DNA of 64,000 bases, from NCBI RefSeq assembly GCF_000377625.1, contig NZ_KB898336.1, positions 18,201-82,200 on the forward strand, given 5' to 3'. The translations under genes and the position numbers were made by a program. The notes below the pieces were generated by a model. That model saw nothing but the letters and a program-made list of their open reading frames with translations. It did not search any database and was not told where the DNA came from. Origin of the DNA: Prevotella veroralis DSM 19559 = JCM 6290. Lineage in GTDB: Bacteria > Bacteroidota > Bacteroidia > Bacteroidales > Bacteroidaceae. Of the stretch, positions 55,295-63,840 are shown one piece after another (the first letter of the stretch is position 1; each line of letters starts with the position of its first letter).

Positions 55295-56824
55295 ATGAAG
55301 CCTCGCAATTACTATCAAACGGTGTTGGCTGTATCCTTACTGGTGACAGCCTTATCTTGTCACGATACTAAGAAGGTTGAAACTCAAAGTCCACTTACAG
55401 ATTCCGTTGCTGTTGAATCAAATATAGAAGACCATTATTTGCCCGACACTATGTATGCTTCTGCCAATAAATTGAAGTGGTCTATAGATGCAGAGGGCAA
55501 TTCGGAGAGTCTGTTGAAAGGAAAGATTTCTGATTACGAAAGCGTTGATATCCTCACATTCCGTAAGGATCCATTACGCAATGCAGACTTCGGAGGAGTA
55601 GTGAAGGGCACTCCTGATACCATAGAAGTAGCCTGGAAGTTTGATACCTACTATAACACAGAGCACACACGCTTTGGTGTCTGGGGAGGTGGAAGTGGCT
55701 GGACAGGACAGCCATTGTATCTTAGTAAGAGTAATGAAATCATCCTGTCATCCCTTTGCAGTCGCACTTATTTCATTGACTTTACTACTGGTAAGGCATC
55801 AAGACCATCCGTAGATGTGCATAACACCATCAAAGGGACACCCTCTATTGACCCTTTCTTCAAGAACTTATATGTAGGTCAGGGCATCCCTAATCACCTA
55901 CCAATTGGACGGTTAGTAATCGATCTGAACAAAACCAAAGAATCGCAATTTATTGATCGTGACTCACGTGCCTTACGTCATTGGTATGCGTCTGATGCAT
56001 CGCCTATAGAGGTTGGTGGCTATCTTTTCTGGCCTGGTGAAGATGGCAGTTTATACAAGTATAGCCGTAAGCAAGGGCACTTGAAACTTGTAAGTGCATT
56101 GCGTTATACCATCAATGGCTCTGCCCCAGGTATTGAAAACAGCCTTTGTGCCTATCGTAATTATGGTTGGTTTGGCGATAATTATGGTAGTATTATCTGC
56201 GTAAACCTCAATACCATGAAGCCAGTTTGGTATTACGACAACCACGATGACATTGACGGAACAATCGTCTGTGAGGTTGAGAACAATACACCTTATATAT
56301 ATAGTGGCTGCGAAGTAGATAAACAAGGGATGAGTGGAACTTGTTATTTCGTGAAGCTCAATGGCCTAACTGGCGAGCAAGTATGGGTGCAGACGATTCC
56401 TTGTAATCGAATACAAATAGGAGAGAAAGTGCTTGATGGTGGAATGTATTGCACCCCTTTGCTTGGTAAAGGAGATGCGAAAGGCTTGATTTTTGCCAAT
56501 ATCTGCCATAATGGAGCCGATGGGAAGGGTAAGTCATCAGGTCAGTTAGTAGCCTTTAATACCACCGATGGCAAGATTGCTTATACAACCCGTCTGAATC
56601 AATTTGCATGGTCGTCGCCTATTGGATATATGAATGAAAAGGGCGAACTGTTTATCTTTACTGGTGATTCTGGTGGTACAGTCTATCTTATAAGGGCAAA
56701 GAATGGCGAACTACTTTATAAGCATCATGTAGCAAGCAACTTTGAGTCTTCACCTATAGCAATTGGCAATACTGCTGTTGTCGGGTCTCGTCAGAATGGG
56801 ATTTACAAGTTTGTAATCAAATAA
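55295..56824 (+). CDS. Lipoprotein with a PQQ-like beta-propeller
   Basis: A 509-residue exported lipoprotein; the signal region MKPRNYYQTVLAVSLLVTAL leads to lipobox ALSC. The mature part has repeated beta-sheet blades with WS, GD and Y-rich turns (for example GGGSGWTGQPLYLSKSNEIILSSLC and SWSSPIGYMNEKGELFIFTGDSGGTVYLIRAKNGELLY), matching PQQ-like quinoprotein/WD-type propellers. The final blade closes with SSPIAIGNTAVVGSRQNGIYKFVIK. It follows the esterase gene by 36 bp. It may support the esterase or bind polysaccharide; function unknown. Confidence 0.8.
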   Translation: MKPRNYYQTVLAVSLLVTALSCHDTKKVETQSPLTDSVAVESNIEDHYLPDTMYASANKLKWSIDAEGNSESLLKGKISDYESVDILTFRKDPLRNADFGGVVKGTPDTIEVAWKFDTYYNTEHTRFGVWGGGSGWTGQPLYLSKSNEIILSSLCSRTYFIDFTTGKASRPSVDVHNTIKGTPSIDPFFKNLYVGQGIPNHLPIGRLVIDLNKTKESQFIDRDSRALRHWYASDASPIEVGGYLFWPGEDGSLYKYSRKQGHLKLVSALRYTINGSAPGIENSLCAYRNYGWFGDNYGSIICVNLNTMKPVWYYDNHDDIDGTIVCEVENNTPYIYSGCEVDKQGMSGTCYFVKLNGLTGEQVWVQTIPCNRIQIGEKVLDGGMYCTPLLGKGDAKGLIFANICHNGADGKGKSSGQLVAFNTTDGKIAYTTRLNQFAWSSPIGYMNEKGELFIFTGDSGGTVYLIRAKNGELLYKHHVASNFESSPIAIGNTAVVGSRQNGIYKFVIK

Positions 56825-56866
56825 AACAAATCCATTTCTTTATAACTGAACCCTATTCTTGAGTTC

Positions 56867-56950
56867 AAGAGAGCCTTTTCTTGCATTGAGGAAAGCCTCT
56901 CTTTGATACCACCCATTATTTACCTCTATTGAATGTAATGCGGCAAGGTT
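56867..56950. repeat. 22-nt unit pair and a dispersed ~75-nt repeat
   Basis: Units AAGAGAGCCTTTTCTTGC (56867) and AGGAAAGCCTCTCTTTG (56889) continue into ATTATTTACCTCTATTGAATG, which matches 19850-19906 almost exactly. No gene. Confidence 0.8.
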
Positions 56951-57013
56951 GGGATAGAAACCTTCATCTTTCCTCATAAGGGATATTTTTCACGAAGAAA
57001 TAGGGAGGTTTAG

Positions 57014-57041
57014 TGGACAGACGAGGGCGTCTGTCCCTACT
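57014..57041. repeat. Solitary arm of the GACAGACG inverted-repeat family
   Basis: GTGGACAGACGAGGGCGTC and CTGTCCCTAC form the right arm, as at 20244. The left arm upstream is degenerate (GCGGCAAGGTTGGGATAG). No gene lies in 56825-57298 apart from repeats. Confidence 0.75.
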
Positions 57042-57158
57042 TTGTGGCGTAAACTCGTTGACTTGTCAACTAGTCTGCTCGTGACTTAAACGAATCTAAT
57101 TTTTAACTTACATCCAATGCTTTTCTCTATTTCTGCCAATATGTCAGTCTTATGCCAT

Positions 57159-57174
57159 TGGCACATCCTTTGTC
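57159..57174 (+). promoter_or_regulatory. Possible sigma-54-like -24/-12 element upstream of dnaK
   Basis: TGGCAC-N5-TTGT, close to TGGCAC-N5-TTGC; the -12 GC is GT here, so the match is partial. It lies about 125 bp before the ATG, in the region expected for a heat-shock promoter. Confidence 0.3.
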
Positions 57175-57298
57175 TAATAGTAGGCGTATGACGCTGTGAA
57201 AGCTAGCTAATCTAGCCCAGCGAGATAGCTTCGGCTGTCTTGAAGAACAGCGTGTTATAGCATTTAAATAGTAAATAATAATAAAAGAATATACAATT

Positions 57299-59203
57299 AT
57301 GGGAAAGATTATTGGAATTGACTTAGGAACAACAAACTCTTGTGTTGCTGTATTTGAAGGTAATGAGCCAGTGGTAATCGCTAACAGCGAGGGAAAGCGT
57401 ACGACACCTTCTGTCGTAGGTTTCGTTGACGGCGGCGAGCGGAAGGTGGGCGACCCTGCCAAGCGTCAGGCCATCACCAACCCGCAGAAGACCGTTTATT
57501 CTATCAAGCGTTTCATGGGTGAGACTTACGACCAGAGTAAGAAGGAAGCAGAGCGTGTTCCGTTCAAGGTAGTCAATGAGGGTGGTTATCCACGTGTACA
57601 GATTGACGACCGTAAATATACGCCGCAGGAAATCTCTGCAATGATTCTGCAGAAGATGAAGAAGACCGCTGAGGACTACCTCGGTCAGGAGGTGACGGAT
57701 GCCGTCATCACCGTACCGGCTTACTTCTCTGACTCACAGCGTCAGGCTACCAAGGAGGCCGGTCAGATTGCAGGTCTGAATGTACAGCGTATCGTGAATG
57801 AGCCTACTGCCGCAGCTCTTGCTTACGGTGTTGACAAGGCGAACAAGGATATGAAGATTGCCGTGTTCGACCTTGGTGGTGGTACATTCGATATCTCTAT
57901 CCTTGAGTTCGGTGGCGGTGTGTTCGAGGTACTTTCTACGAATGGTGACACTCACCTTGGTGGTGACGACTTCGACCAGGTCATCATCGATTGGCTCGCT
58001 AACGGCTTCAAGGCTGACGAGGGTATCGACCTGACAAGGGACCCGATGGCTATGCAGCGTCTGAAGGAGGCTGCTGAGAAGGCAAAGATTGAGTTGTCAA
58101 GCTCTTCTTCTACAGAGATTAACTTGCCATACATCACAGCTGAGGGCGGTGTTCCAAAGCACTTGGTAAAGACATTGACCCGTGCGCAGTTCGAGCAGTT
58201 GGCACACAACCTCATTCAGGCTTGTCTCGTTCCTTGCCAAAACGCTATCCGCGATGCGAAGTTGCAGACATCAGATATTGATGAGGTGATCCTCGTAGGT
58301 GGTTCAAGCCGTATCCCTGCAGTGCAGACCTTGGTGAAGAACTACTTCGGCAAAGAGCCTTCAAAGGGTGTTAACCCTGATGAGGTGGTTGCTGTCGGTG
58401 CAGCGATCCAGGGTGCTATCCTCAACAAGGAGAGCGGTGTGGGCGACATTGTATTGCTCGACGTAACTCCATTGACCCTCGGTATTGAGACAATGGGTGG
58501 TGTGATGACAAAGCTCATCGATGCTAACTCTACTATCCCTTGCAAGAAGAGTGAGGTGTTCTCTACTGCAGCTGATAACCAGACAGAGGTTACTATCCAC
58601 GTTCTACAGGGTGAGCGTCCAATGGCAGCACAGAACAAGTCTATCGGTCAGTTCAACCTGACAGGTATTGCTCCAGCTCGTCGTGGTGTTCCACAGATTG
58701 AGGTAACATTCGACATTGATGCCAACGGTATCCTCAACGTGTCTGCAAAGGACAAGGCAACAGGTAAGGAGCAGAGCATCCGCATTGAGGCTTCAAGTGG
58801 CTTGAGCGAGGAGGAAATCAACCGTATGAAGGCTGAGGCTGAGCAGAACGCCGAGAACGACAAGAAGGAGCGTGAGAAGATTGACAAGCTGAATCAGGCT
58901 GACTCAATGATCTTCACCACCGAAAACTTCTTGAAGGACAACGGTGACAAGGTTCCAGCTGATCAGAAGTCAGGCATCGAGTCAGCTCTCCAGCAGCTCA
59001 AGGATGCTCACAAGTCAGCTGACGTTGCAGCTATCGACACAGCTATCAACAACCTCAACACCGTTATGCAGGCAGCATCACAGCAGATGTACAGCCAAGC
59101 AGGTACACAGGCAGGTCCTCAGCCGGGCGCAGATGCTGGTCAGCAGGAGCAGCCAAAGCAGGATGATACCATCCAGGATGCAGACTTTGAGGAAGTGAAG
59201 TAA
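57299..59203 (+). CDS. dnaK: Chaperone protein DnaK (HSP70)
   Basis: A 634-residue HSP70 that refolds proteins with DnaJ and GrpE. The ATPase domain has [16 protein letters not shown] at the N-terminus, [10 protein letters not shown] and [11 protein letters not shown]; the substrate domain covers about 385-540, and the acidic end reads EEVK. Codon choice and GC content are higher than in the flanking genes, typical of an abundant chaperone. A dnaJ or grpE gene is not adjacent. A strong terminator follows at 59222-59254. Confidence 0.98.
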   Translation: MGKIIGIDLGTTNSCVAVFEGNEPVVIANSEGKRTTPSVVGFVDGGERKVGDPAKRQAITNPQKTVYSIKRFMGETYDQSKKEAERVPFKVVNEGGYPRVQIDDRKYTPQEISAMILQKMKKTAEDYLGQEVTDAVITVPAYFSDSQRQATKEAGQIAGLNVQRIVNEPTAAALAYGVDKANKDMKIAVFDLGGGTFDISILEFGGGVFEVLSTNGDTHLGGDDFDQVIIDWLANGFKADEGIDLTRDPMAMQRLKEAAEKAKIELSSSSSTEINLPYITAEGGVPKHLVKTLTRAQFEQLAHNLIQACLVPCQNAIRDAKLQTSDIDEVILVGGSSRIPAVQTLVKNYFGKEPSKGVNPDEVVAVGAAIQGAILNKESGVGDIVLLDVTPLTLGIETMGGVMTKLIDANSTIPCKKSEVFSTAADNQTEVTIHVLQGERPMAAQNKSIGQFNLTGIAPARRGVPQIEVTFDIDANGILNVSAKDKATGKEQSIRIEASSGLSEEEINRMKAEAEQNAENDKKEREKIDKLNQADSMIFTTENFLKDNGDKVPADQKSGIESALQQLKDAHKSADVAAIDTAINNLNTVMQAASQQMYSQAGTQAGPQPGADAGQQEQPKQDDTIQDADFEEVK

Positions 59204-59221
59204 AATAATAATTATAAACGT

Positions 59222-59254
59222 GCCCCAATGGTAGAAATTCCATTGGGGCTTTTT
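59222..59254 (+). terminator. Terminator after dnaK
   Basis: GCCCCAATGG pairs with CCATTGGGGC around an 8-nt loop, followed by TTTTT. Confidence 0.9.
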
Positions 59255-59270
59255 AGATTAATCAAACACT

Positions 59271-59936
59271 ATGAAAGAAGAAATAAAAGATATTCAATAT
59301 TTTATTGATAAAGAACAAGAATATATATTAAAGCATAAAAATGATGGAAAAAGAATGGAATATGGTACTGGTCTTATAGACGCAGACTTTTATAATTCAG
59401 AATATTTTCTAAAAGCTGGGAAAATACAGTGGTATTATAGTGGAATGAAAGAATATATTGAAAATGAAGAAGAATATAACCTAACAGAAGCTGAACGTTT
59501 AATCTTGAGAATGTTTTATGGCGATATGTCTTGTTATTTTAGAGACGATTATTATCATGGAACTGTACCAGAAATCGCAGAAGAATTATTTAAAGTACTC
59601 AATTCCCTTGTTTTGAAGGCTCCTCAAAGTAAGAGTACCCCTTTACGTCGATATTGCAAATCTCAAGATAAAACAGATTTTTGTGAAGGAGACATCTTTA
59701 CGGTAGCTCATTGTCTTACATGTACAGAAGACGATTGGGAGCAAGAAGATAGTAAGAATGTGTATATAATTGAACCATTGAAAGATGGAAAGACTAAAGC
59801 ACACAATCTTTATGAAATATACAATCATGGTGATGAAAAGCAAGTCAATTTTACTCGTGGTACATCTTTTAAGATAACGAAGGTTATTACCCAAAAGAAT
59901 GATCTTAAATTAATATATATGGAAGAGTTGCCATAA
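59271..59936 (+). CDS. ADP-ribosyltransferase-fold-like protein of unknown activity
   Basis: A 221-residue soluble protein with no signal peptide. The C-terminal part matches the layout of arginine-type ADP-ribosyltransferases: LRRYC for the first-strand Arg, FCEGDIFTVAHCLTCTEDDW for the STS-type strand, NVYIIEPLKDGKTKAHNLYEI, and DEKQVNFTRGTSFKITKV for the E-x-E strand. The catalytic Ser and second Glu are replaced (T-C-T; E-K-Q), so the enzyme may be inactive or atypical. It is AT-rich compared with dnaK, which suggests acquisition. It is separated from a DUF6078-like gene by 20 bp. The assignment is by pattern and needs structure prediction. Confidence 0.45.
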   Translation: MKEEIKDIQYFIDKEQEYILKHKNDGKRMEYGTGLIDADFYNSEYFLKAGKIQWYYSGMKEYIENEEEYNLTEAERLILRMFYGDMSCYFRDDYYHGTVPEIAEELFKVLNSLVLKAPQSKSTPLRRYCKSQDKTDFCEGDIFTVAHCLTCTEDDWEQEDSKNVYIIEPLKDGKTKAHNLYEIYNHGDEKQVNFTRGTSFKITKVITQKNDLKLIYMEELP

Positions 59937-59956
59937 GTTAAACTTAAAATAACCCA

Positions 59957-60415
59957 ATGACTCTTGAACAATACAACCAATTACCCTACGACTACGCACA
60001 CTGTGCTGGTACTCACTGTGAGAAAGCCAGCCAGTGCTTACGCCACACTGCCTACACGATGCTCGAAATGGGTGGACGGGAGCAGTATATGATGGTGAAC
60101 TCGAATGTGATTGCGGACACACAGCCTTGTCCGTTCTTCGACCCTAACAGCAAGGAACGTTTTGCATGGGGAATATCACGAATATATGACAATGTGCGAG
60201 TGGCTGATTTAAGTGATATCCGACAAAATCTCATCTACACCTTTGGGCGCACAGCTTATTATCGGATTAAACGAAAGGAACGTGTACTGACAGAAAGTGA
60301 GCAAAAGGAGATAAGAGATATCTTCACAGACGTGGGTTACGACGGCTCTGCAATTGAGTTCGACAGCTATGAAGAACAATACCCTACACTTATGCGTACC
60401 TACAAACGTGTATAA
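59957..60415 (+). CDS. DUF6078-like protein
   Basis: A 152-residue cytosolic protein. The N-terminal Cys pair in YAHCAGTHCEKASQCLRH looks metal-binding, and WGISRIYDNV and TFGRTAYYRIKRKERVLT follow. I associate it with the Bacteroidales DUF6078 family, although from memory of features only. It starts 20 bp after the ART-like gene and the pair may be linked. Function unknown. Confidence 0.6.
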   Translation: MTLEQYNQLPYDYAHCAGTHCEKASQCLRHTAYTMLEMGGREQYMMVNSNVIADTQPCPFFDPNSKERFAWGISRIYDNVRVADLSDIRQNLIYTFGRTAYYRIKRKERVLTESEQKEIRDIFTDVGYDGSAIEFDSYEEQYPTLMRTYKRV

Positions 60416-60445
60416 AATAAAACATCTTCTCAGTACTAAGCGAAA

Positions 60446-60533
60446 GTTTCAACAGTTTGAAACTCTAATTTCATCAGTATGAAACTCCAGTTTCATCATA
60501 TTGAAACTCTGGTTTCATTCCTATGAAAATAAT
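60446..60533. repeat. Four tandem 22-nt palindromic units (GTTTCA type)
   Basis: Units start at 60446, 60468, 60490 and 60512, each about GTTTCATCAGTATGAAACTC. The GTTTCA/TGAAAC halves make each unit an imperfect palindrome. This is a different family from the GAGGGCGT units. It lies at the left edge of the mobilisable element. Confidence 0.85.
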
Positions 60534-60613
60534 TAGTTTATAAAAAGCAAAACAAAGCTATAGCTGTTAAATATACTCAACTATAGTTCGCACCTTATGT
60601 TTCTAACAAATAT

Positions 60614-60910
60614 TTGCTCAAGCTTTGTGAATATATAGAGTTGTACTCCGCTAAGCTTCCCTTATCACACGTTGAACCAATTAATATCAAAGGTTTAGTT
60701 GCCTTAGACCTGTTTCATTTTGGTTGGAATATATGGAACTATTTTAGAGTTGGCAAACAAGATGAAATGTCGCAGTTCCTCAAACAGGTTTTTGCCACCA
60801 CATTCAAAGATGTAGAAGTTGGAAGTATAAAAAGTTACCTCCGTGATGATGAGAAGAAAGGTGTTATTCCTATTGTACAAAGCCTTTCAGACCGCCAAAT
60901 AACAGAATAA
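60614..60910 (+). pseudogene. Likely truncated mobile-element protein fragment
   Basis: A 98-residue open frame that opens only with a TTG; the frame has an in-frame stop at 60584-60586, so it has no upstream coding part. The segment LFHFGWNIWNYFRVGKQDEMSQFLKQVF and the terminal VGSIKSYLRDDEKKGVIPIVQSLSDRQ look like the C-terminal end of a longer protein. It was not recognised as a named family. It may be the eroded left end of the mobilisable element. Confidence 0.45.
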
Positions 60911-61009
60911 CACACAAACCTATTGTGTTTTTATAGTGTTTCTTCAGTGTCTTAGGACACAGAGGAAACACTTTTTTCATTTGCACCGTAAAAATCAATA
61001 ACAAGTATT

Positions 61010-61366
61010 ATGGTACAAAATGAAATCACTTTTGAGAACTTGCCAAAGGCAGTTGCTCACTTAGTCAGCGAAATTGCTGAAATCAAGAATTTAGTATGTA
61101 AAGGACAAACACCTGTTACCCCTCCCAAACGTATTCCTATTGGAATAGATGATGCGTGTAAACTAATAGGGAAAGCCAAGCCCACGGTTTACACCTTAGT
61201 ACGTAAACGCTTACTACCTTGTTATAAGAATGGTAAGCATCTCTATTTTTTTGAAGATGAGTTGTTGGCATGGATTGAAGGAGGTAAGAAAAAGACTGTT
61301 GCCGAAATCAACGAGGAGGCAAAAGCTTTTATTTCTGAGAAACATTCTGATTCTTCCCTTTTATAA
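61010..61366 (+). CDS. Helix-turn-helix, excisionase-like protein
   Basis: A 118-residue protein with a winged-helix/excisionase-like core at about residues 40-95 (PIGIDDACKLIGKAKPTVYTLVRKRLLPCYKNGKHLYFFEDELLAWIEGG), the pattern of MerR/Xis-type DNA-binding proteins found next to Bacteroidales mobilisable transposons. The N-terminal AVAHLVSEIAEIKNLV helix suggests dimerisation. The VirE-like ATPase gene follows after 11 bp. It likely controls excision or transcription of the element. Confidence 0.88.
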   Translation: MVQNEITFENLPKAVAHLVSEIAEIKNLVCKGQTPVTPPKRIPIGIDDACKLIGKAKPTVYTLVRKRLLPCYKNGKHLYFFEDELLAWIEGGKKKTVAEINEEAKAFISEKHSDSSLL

Positions 61367-61377
61367 ATATATGTATT

Positions 61378-62592
61378 ATGGAAAAGGAAAGAGCTGAAGG
61401 GCGAGCCAAGCAATCTAAGAATGAACGCATAGAGCAATTCTTGAAAGAGCATTATGCTTTTCGTTTTAATACAGTTAAAAGTAGAACAGAGTTTCGAGAA
61501 CAAGATTCTAATACTTCATTCCATCCTCTTACTAAGTATGATATTAATTCTATGCGTCGGCTGGTAGATGGGACTTTGGGAATATATACTCCAGCAGATA
61601 ATATTCGAGCAATATGGGAGAGCGACTTTTGCAATAAAGTTAACCCAATTCGTGAGTATTTGTTGAATCTTCCAAAGCCTAAAGGTGAAGATGAATCTGA
61701 AATTATAAGGTTGGCAAATTGTGTTGTGGTGAGAAATCCTGATAAATGGAAACACTACTTTGTAAAATGGTTGGTTGCTGTCGTAGCCAATGCTATGGAT
61801 GATTTACAGTGTCGTAATCATACATGTTTAGTTCTTACAGGTGAACAAGGAAAATTCAAAACAACTTTCCTTGATTTACTCTGTCCAGAAGAACTGAAGA
61901 GTTATCTTTTCACAGGAAAGATTGACCCACAAGGAAAAGATATACAAACACTGATTGCGGAATACCTTTTTATCAATATTGACGACCAGCTAAAGGCACT
62001 CAATAAGAGAGATGAAAATGAATTGAAGAATCTGATAACGACACCAAGAGTAAAATATCGTAGACCATACGACACTTACATCGAAGAGTATCCTCACTTA
62101 GCAAGCTTTATGGCATCTGTTAATGGTAATGATTTTCTAACAGATCCGACAGGAAGTCGTCGCTTTCTACCTTTTGAGGTTGAGCACATTGATATTGATG
62201 CTGCTAAAGAGGTTAATATCAACAAGGTGTACTCCGAAGCAGTTGAATTGTGGAGAGTTGATTATCATTACTGGTTCAATGAAGAGGAAATAGCCGAACT
62301 ACATCAAGAGAGCGAAGGGTTTCAAGTGCAGACTGTTGAGTATGAAATGCTTCTTAAAGGCATGGAAAAGCCTGCAGCAACAGAAGAGAGTTATATGACC
62401 ACTTCTGAAATCTTAAACTATTTGCGTGGATATACAACGCTTAACCTAAGTGAAAGGAGAATAGGAGAAGCCTTGAAAAAGGCTGGTTTTTTGCGGAAAT
62501 CCAAAAGAATAGGTGGCAATCCAATGTATGTTTACCATATACGCAAGATTGTTCCCAATCCTTTTATCCAAAGTTACAATACAAATTATTAA
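61378..62592 (+). CDS. VirE-domain / DUF3874-type ATPase of a mobilisable element
   Basis: A 404-residue protein with a VirE-type P-loop ATPase core: TGEQGKFKTTFLDLLCP at about 154-170 (Walker A GEQGKFKTT), FINIDDQLKALNKRDENELKNLITT, and DPTGSRRFLPFEVEHID. The C-terminal DUF3874-like part spans about 290-404. These proteins sit before a primase in many Bacteroidales mobilisable elements and probably help replicate or process the DNA. It starts 11 bp after the HTH gene. Specific activity unproven. Confidence 0.9.
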   Translation: MEKERAEGRAKQSKNERIEQFLKEHYAFRFNTVKSRTEFREQDSNTSFHPLTKYDINSMRRLVDGTLGIYTPADNIRAIWESDFCNKVNPIREYLLNLPKPKGEDESEIIRLANCVVVRNPDKWKHYFVKWLVAVVANAMDDLQCRNHTCLVLTGEQGKFKTTFLDLLCPEELKSYLFTGKIDPQGKDIQTLIAEYLFINIDDQLKALNKRDENELKNLITTPRVKYRRPYDTYIEEYPHLASFMASVNGNDFLTDPTGSRRFLPFEVEHIDIDAAKEVNINKVYSEAVELWRVDYHYWFNEEEIAELHQESEGFQVQTVEYEMLLKGMEKPAATEESYMTTSEILNYLRGYTTLNLSERRIGEALKKAGFLRKSKRIGGNPMYVYHIRKIVPNPFIQSYNTNY

Positions 62593-62785
62593 TACTACTT
62601 TACTACAAAGAGGGATAAGGCATTGAAAGAAAAAAGGTTAGACCGTAGTAAATAATTATATAAGGTATTACTACCTCATTACTACCAACCTATCATATAC
62701 AGATGCAATGATTACTACAAAGATAGTTAGTACTACATATTTTTCTTTCATTGTCAATGACTTACAAAACAATAACATTGTAGTA
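62593..62785. other. Iteron-like cluster of TACTAC hexamers
   Basis: TACTAC occurs at 62593, 62601, 62669, 62680, 62713 and 62731, and the inverse GTAGTA at 62645 and 62780. Eight hexamers in about 193 bp is far more than expected by chance in AT-rich DNA. It lies directly upstream of the primase gene, as plasmid origins often do. Confidence 0.6.
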
Positions 62786-62810
62786 AGTAAAAGGTTTAAA
62801 AGTTACAAGT

Positions 62811-63698
62811 ATGACAATAGATGAAATTAAAGCAATATCAATTAAAGATTACTTAGGTAGTATGTCTATATATCCAACAAAGAATTATAGCTATTACGGG
62901 ATGTATAAAAGTCCATTCCGAAATGAACATACTCCAAGTTTCAAAGTTGATTATAACCAAAATCTATGGTATGACTTTGCCCTTGATGAAGGTGGGAGTC
63001 TTATAGATTTAGTTATGAAATTACATAATTGCAGTTTAGTACAAGCTATAGAAGCATTAAACAACAATAAATACAAATTGCCAGCTATTACTTCCATTAG
63101 CGAAACAAAAACTCTTACTCTGACACGAATAGAGATTATAGAAGCAACGGAGCTATGCAATCCTAATCTCATAAAATATCTGGCTGCACGAGCTGTCAAT
63201 TTAAATACTGCCAAAAAGTATTGCAAGGAAATTCATTATAGAGTTGGTGATAAGAAGTATTACGCAATAGGCTTTCCAAACAATTCTTATGGGTATGTGT
63301 TGCGCAATCCATACTTCAAAGGGTGTTTGCCACCTTCCGATGTGTCGTATGTTCCCAATCCTTCAGAACAAATCAATCTATTTGAAGGTTTTATGGATTA
63401 TCTTAGTCTGCTTACGATGAGTCCAGATGAAGAGAAGAAAGCTGCACTGATACTTAACTCGATTAATAATATCAAAAAGTCAAGATTTTTTCTTTCAAAG
63501 CACAAGCTCATCTGTTCATATTTAGATAATGATGAAGGAGGAAAGCGAACTTTAGAACAACTTAAAAGAGATGGTTTTACTGTCCAAGACTGCTCTTCCG
63601 TATTCCAGAATTATAAAGACCTAAATGAGTATTTATGTGCTGAATTCAAGCATTCAGAGAAAATAGAAAACAAGAAAATCAAAGGGATTAAGCTATGA
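62811..63698 (+). CDS. Toprim-domain DNA primase-like protein of the mobilisable element
   Basis: A 295-residue DnaG-type primase relative. The N-terminal part has the zinc-finger-like layout SPFRNEHTPSFKVDYNQNLWYDFALDEGGSLIDLVMKL, but the Cys ligands are missing. The Toprim core has INLFEGFMDYLSLL and LICSYLDNDEGGKRTL, which carry the Glu and Asp-x-Asp metal sites. It follows the VirE-like gene by 218 bp. Element primases of this type make primers during replication or transfer. Confidence 0.9.
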   Translation: MTIDEIKAISIKDYLGSMSIYPTKNYSYYGMYKSPFRNEHTPSFKVDYNQNLWYDFALDEGGSLIDLVMKLHNCSLVQAIEALNNNKYKLPAITSISETKTLTLTRIEIIEATELCNPNLIKYLAARAVNLNTAKKYCKEIHYRVGDKKYYAIGFPNNSYGYVLRNPYFKGCLPPSDVSYVPNPSEQINLFEGFMDYLSLLTMSPDEEKKAALILNSINNIKKSRFFLSKHKLICSYLDNDEGGKRTLEQLKRDGFTVQDCSSVFQNYKDLNEYLCAEFKHSEKIENKKIKGIKL

Positions 63699-63732
63699 TT
63701 GTAGGATTTGCTTTGCGTAATCTGTTTTTCGG

Positions 63733-63820
63733 GGAGCAAGTTTATGTTTTGGGTATACCAAAACCACTTGCTCCACCTCCTGACACTCGGTGCAGAGGAT
63801 TATCCCGCCGGTCTCCATCA
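63733..63820. other. oriT-like region with nested hairpin and GC-rich conserved tract
   Basis: GGAGCAAGT (63733-63741) and ACTTGCTCC (63766-63774) pair, and GTTTTGG/CCAAAAC (63746-63752 with 63758-63764) pair inside them. The tract GCAGAGGATTATCCCGCCGG follows at 63792. The layout resembles oriT sites upstream of mobC in Bacteroidales mobilisable transposons. Gene order (primase, oriT, mobC) agrees. Confidence 0.7.
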
Positions 63821-63840
63821 AATCAATAAACGAAACAAGT

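Noticed and set aside
60446..60533. CRISPR array
   Set aside because: The 22-nt units are directly adjacent with no unique spacers and no cas genes.
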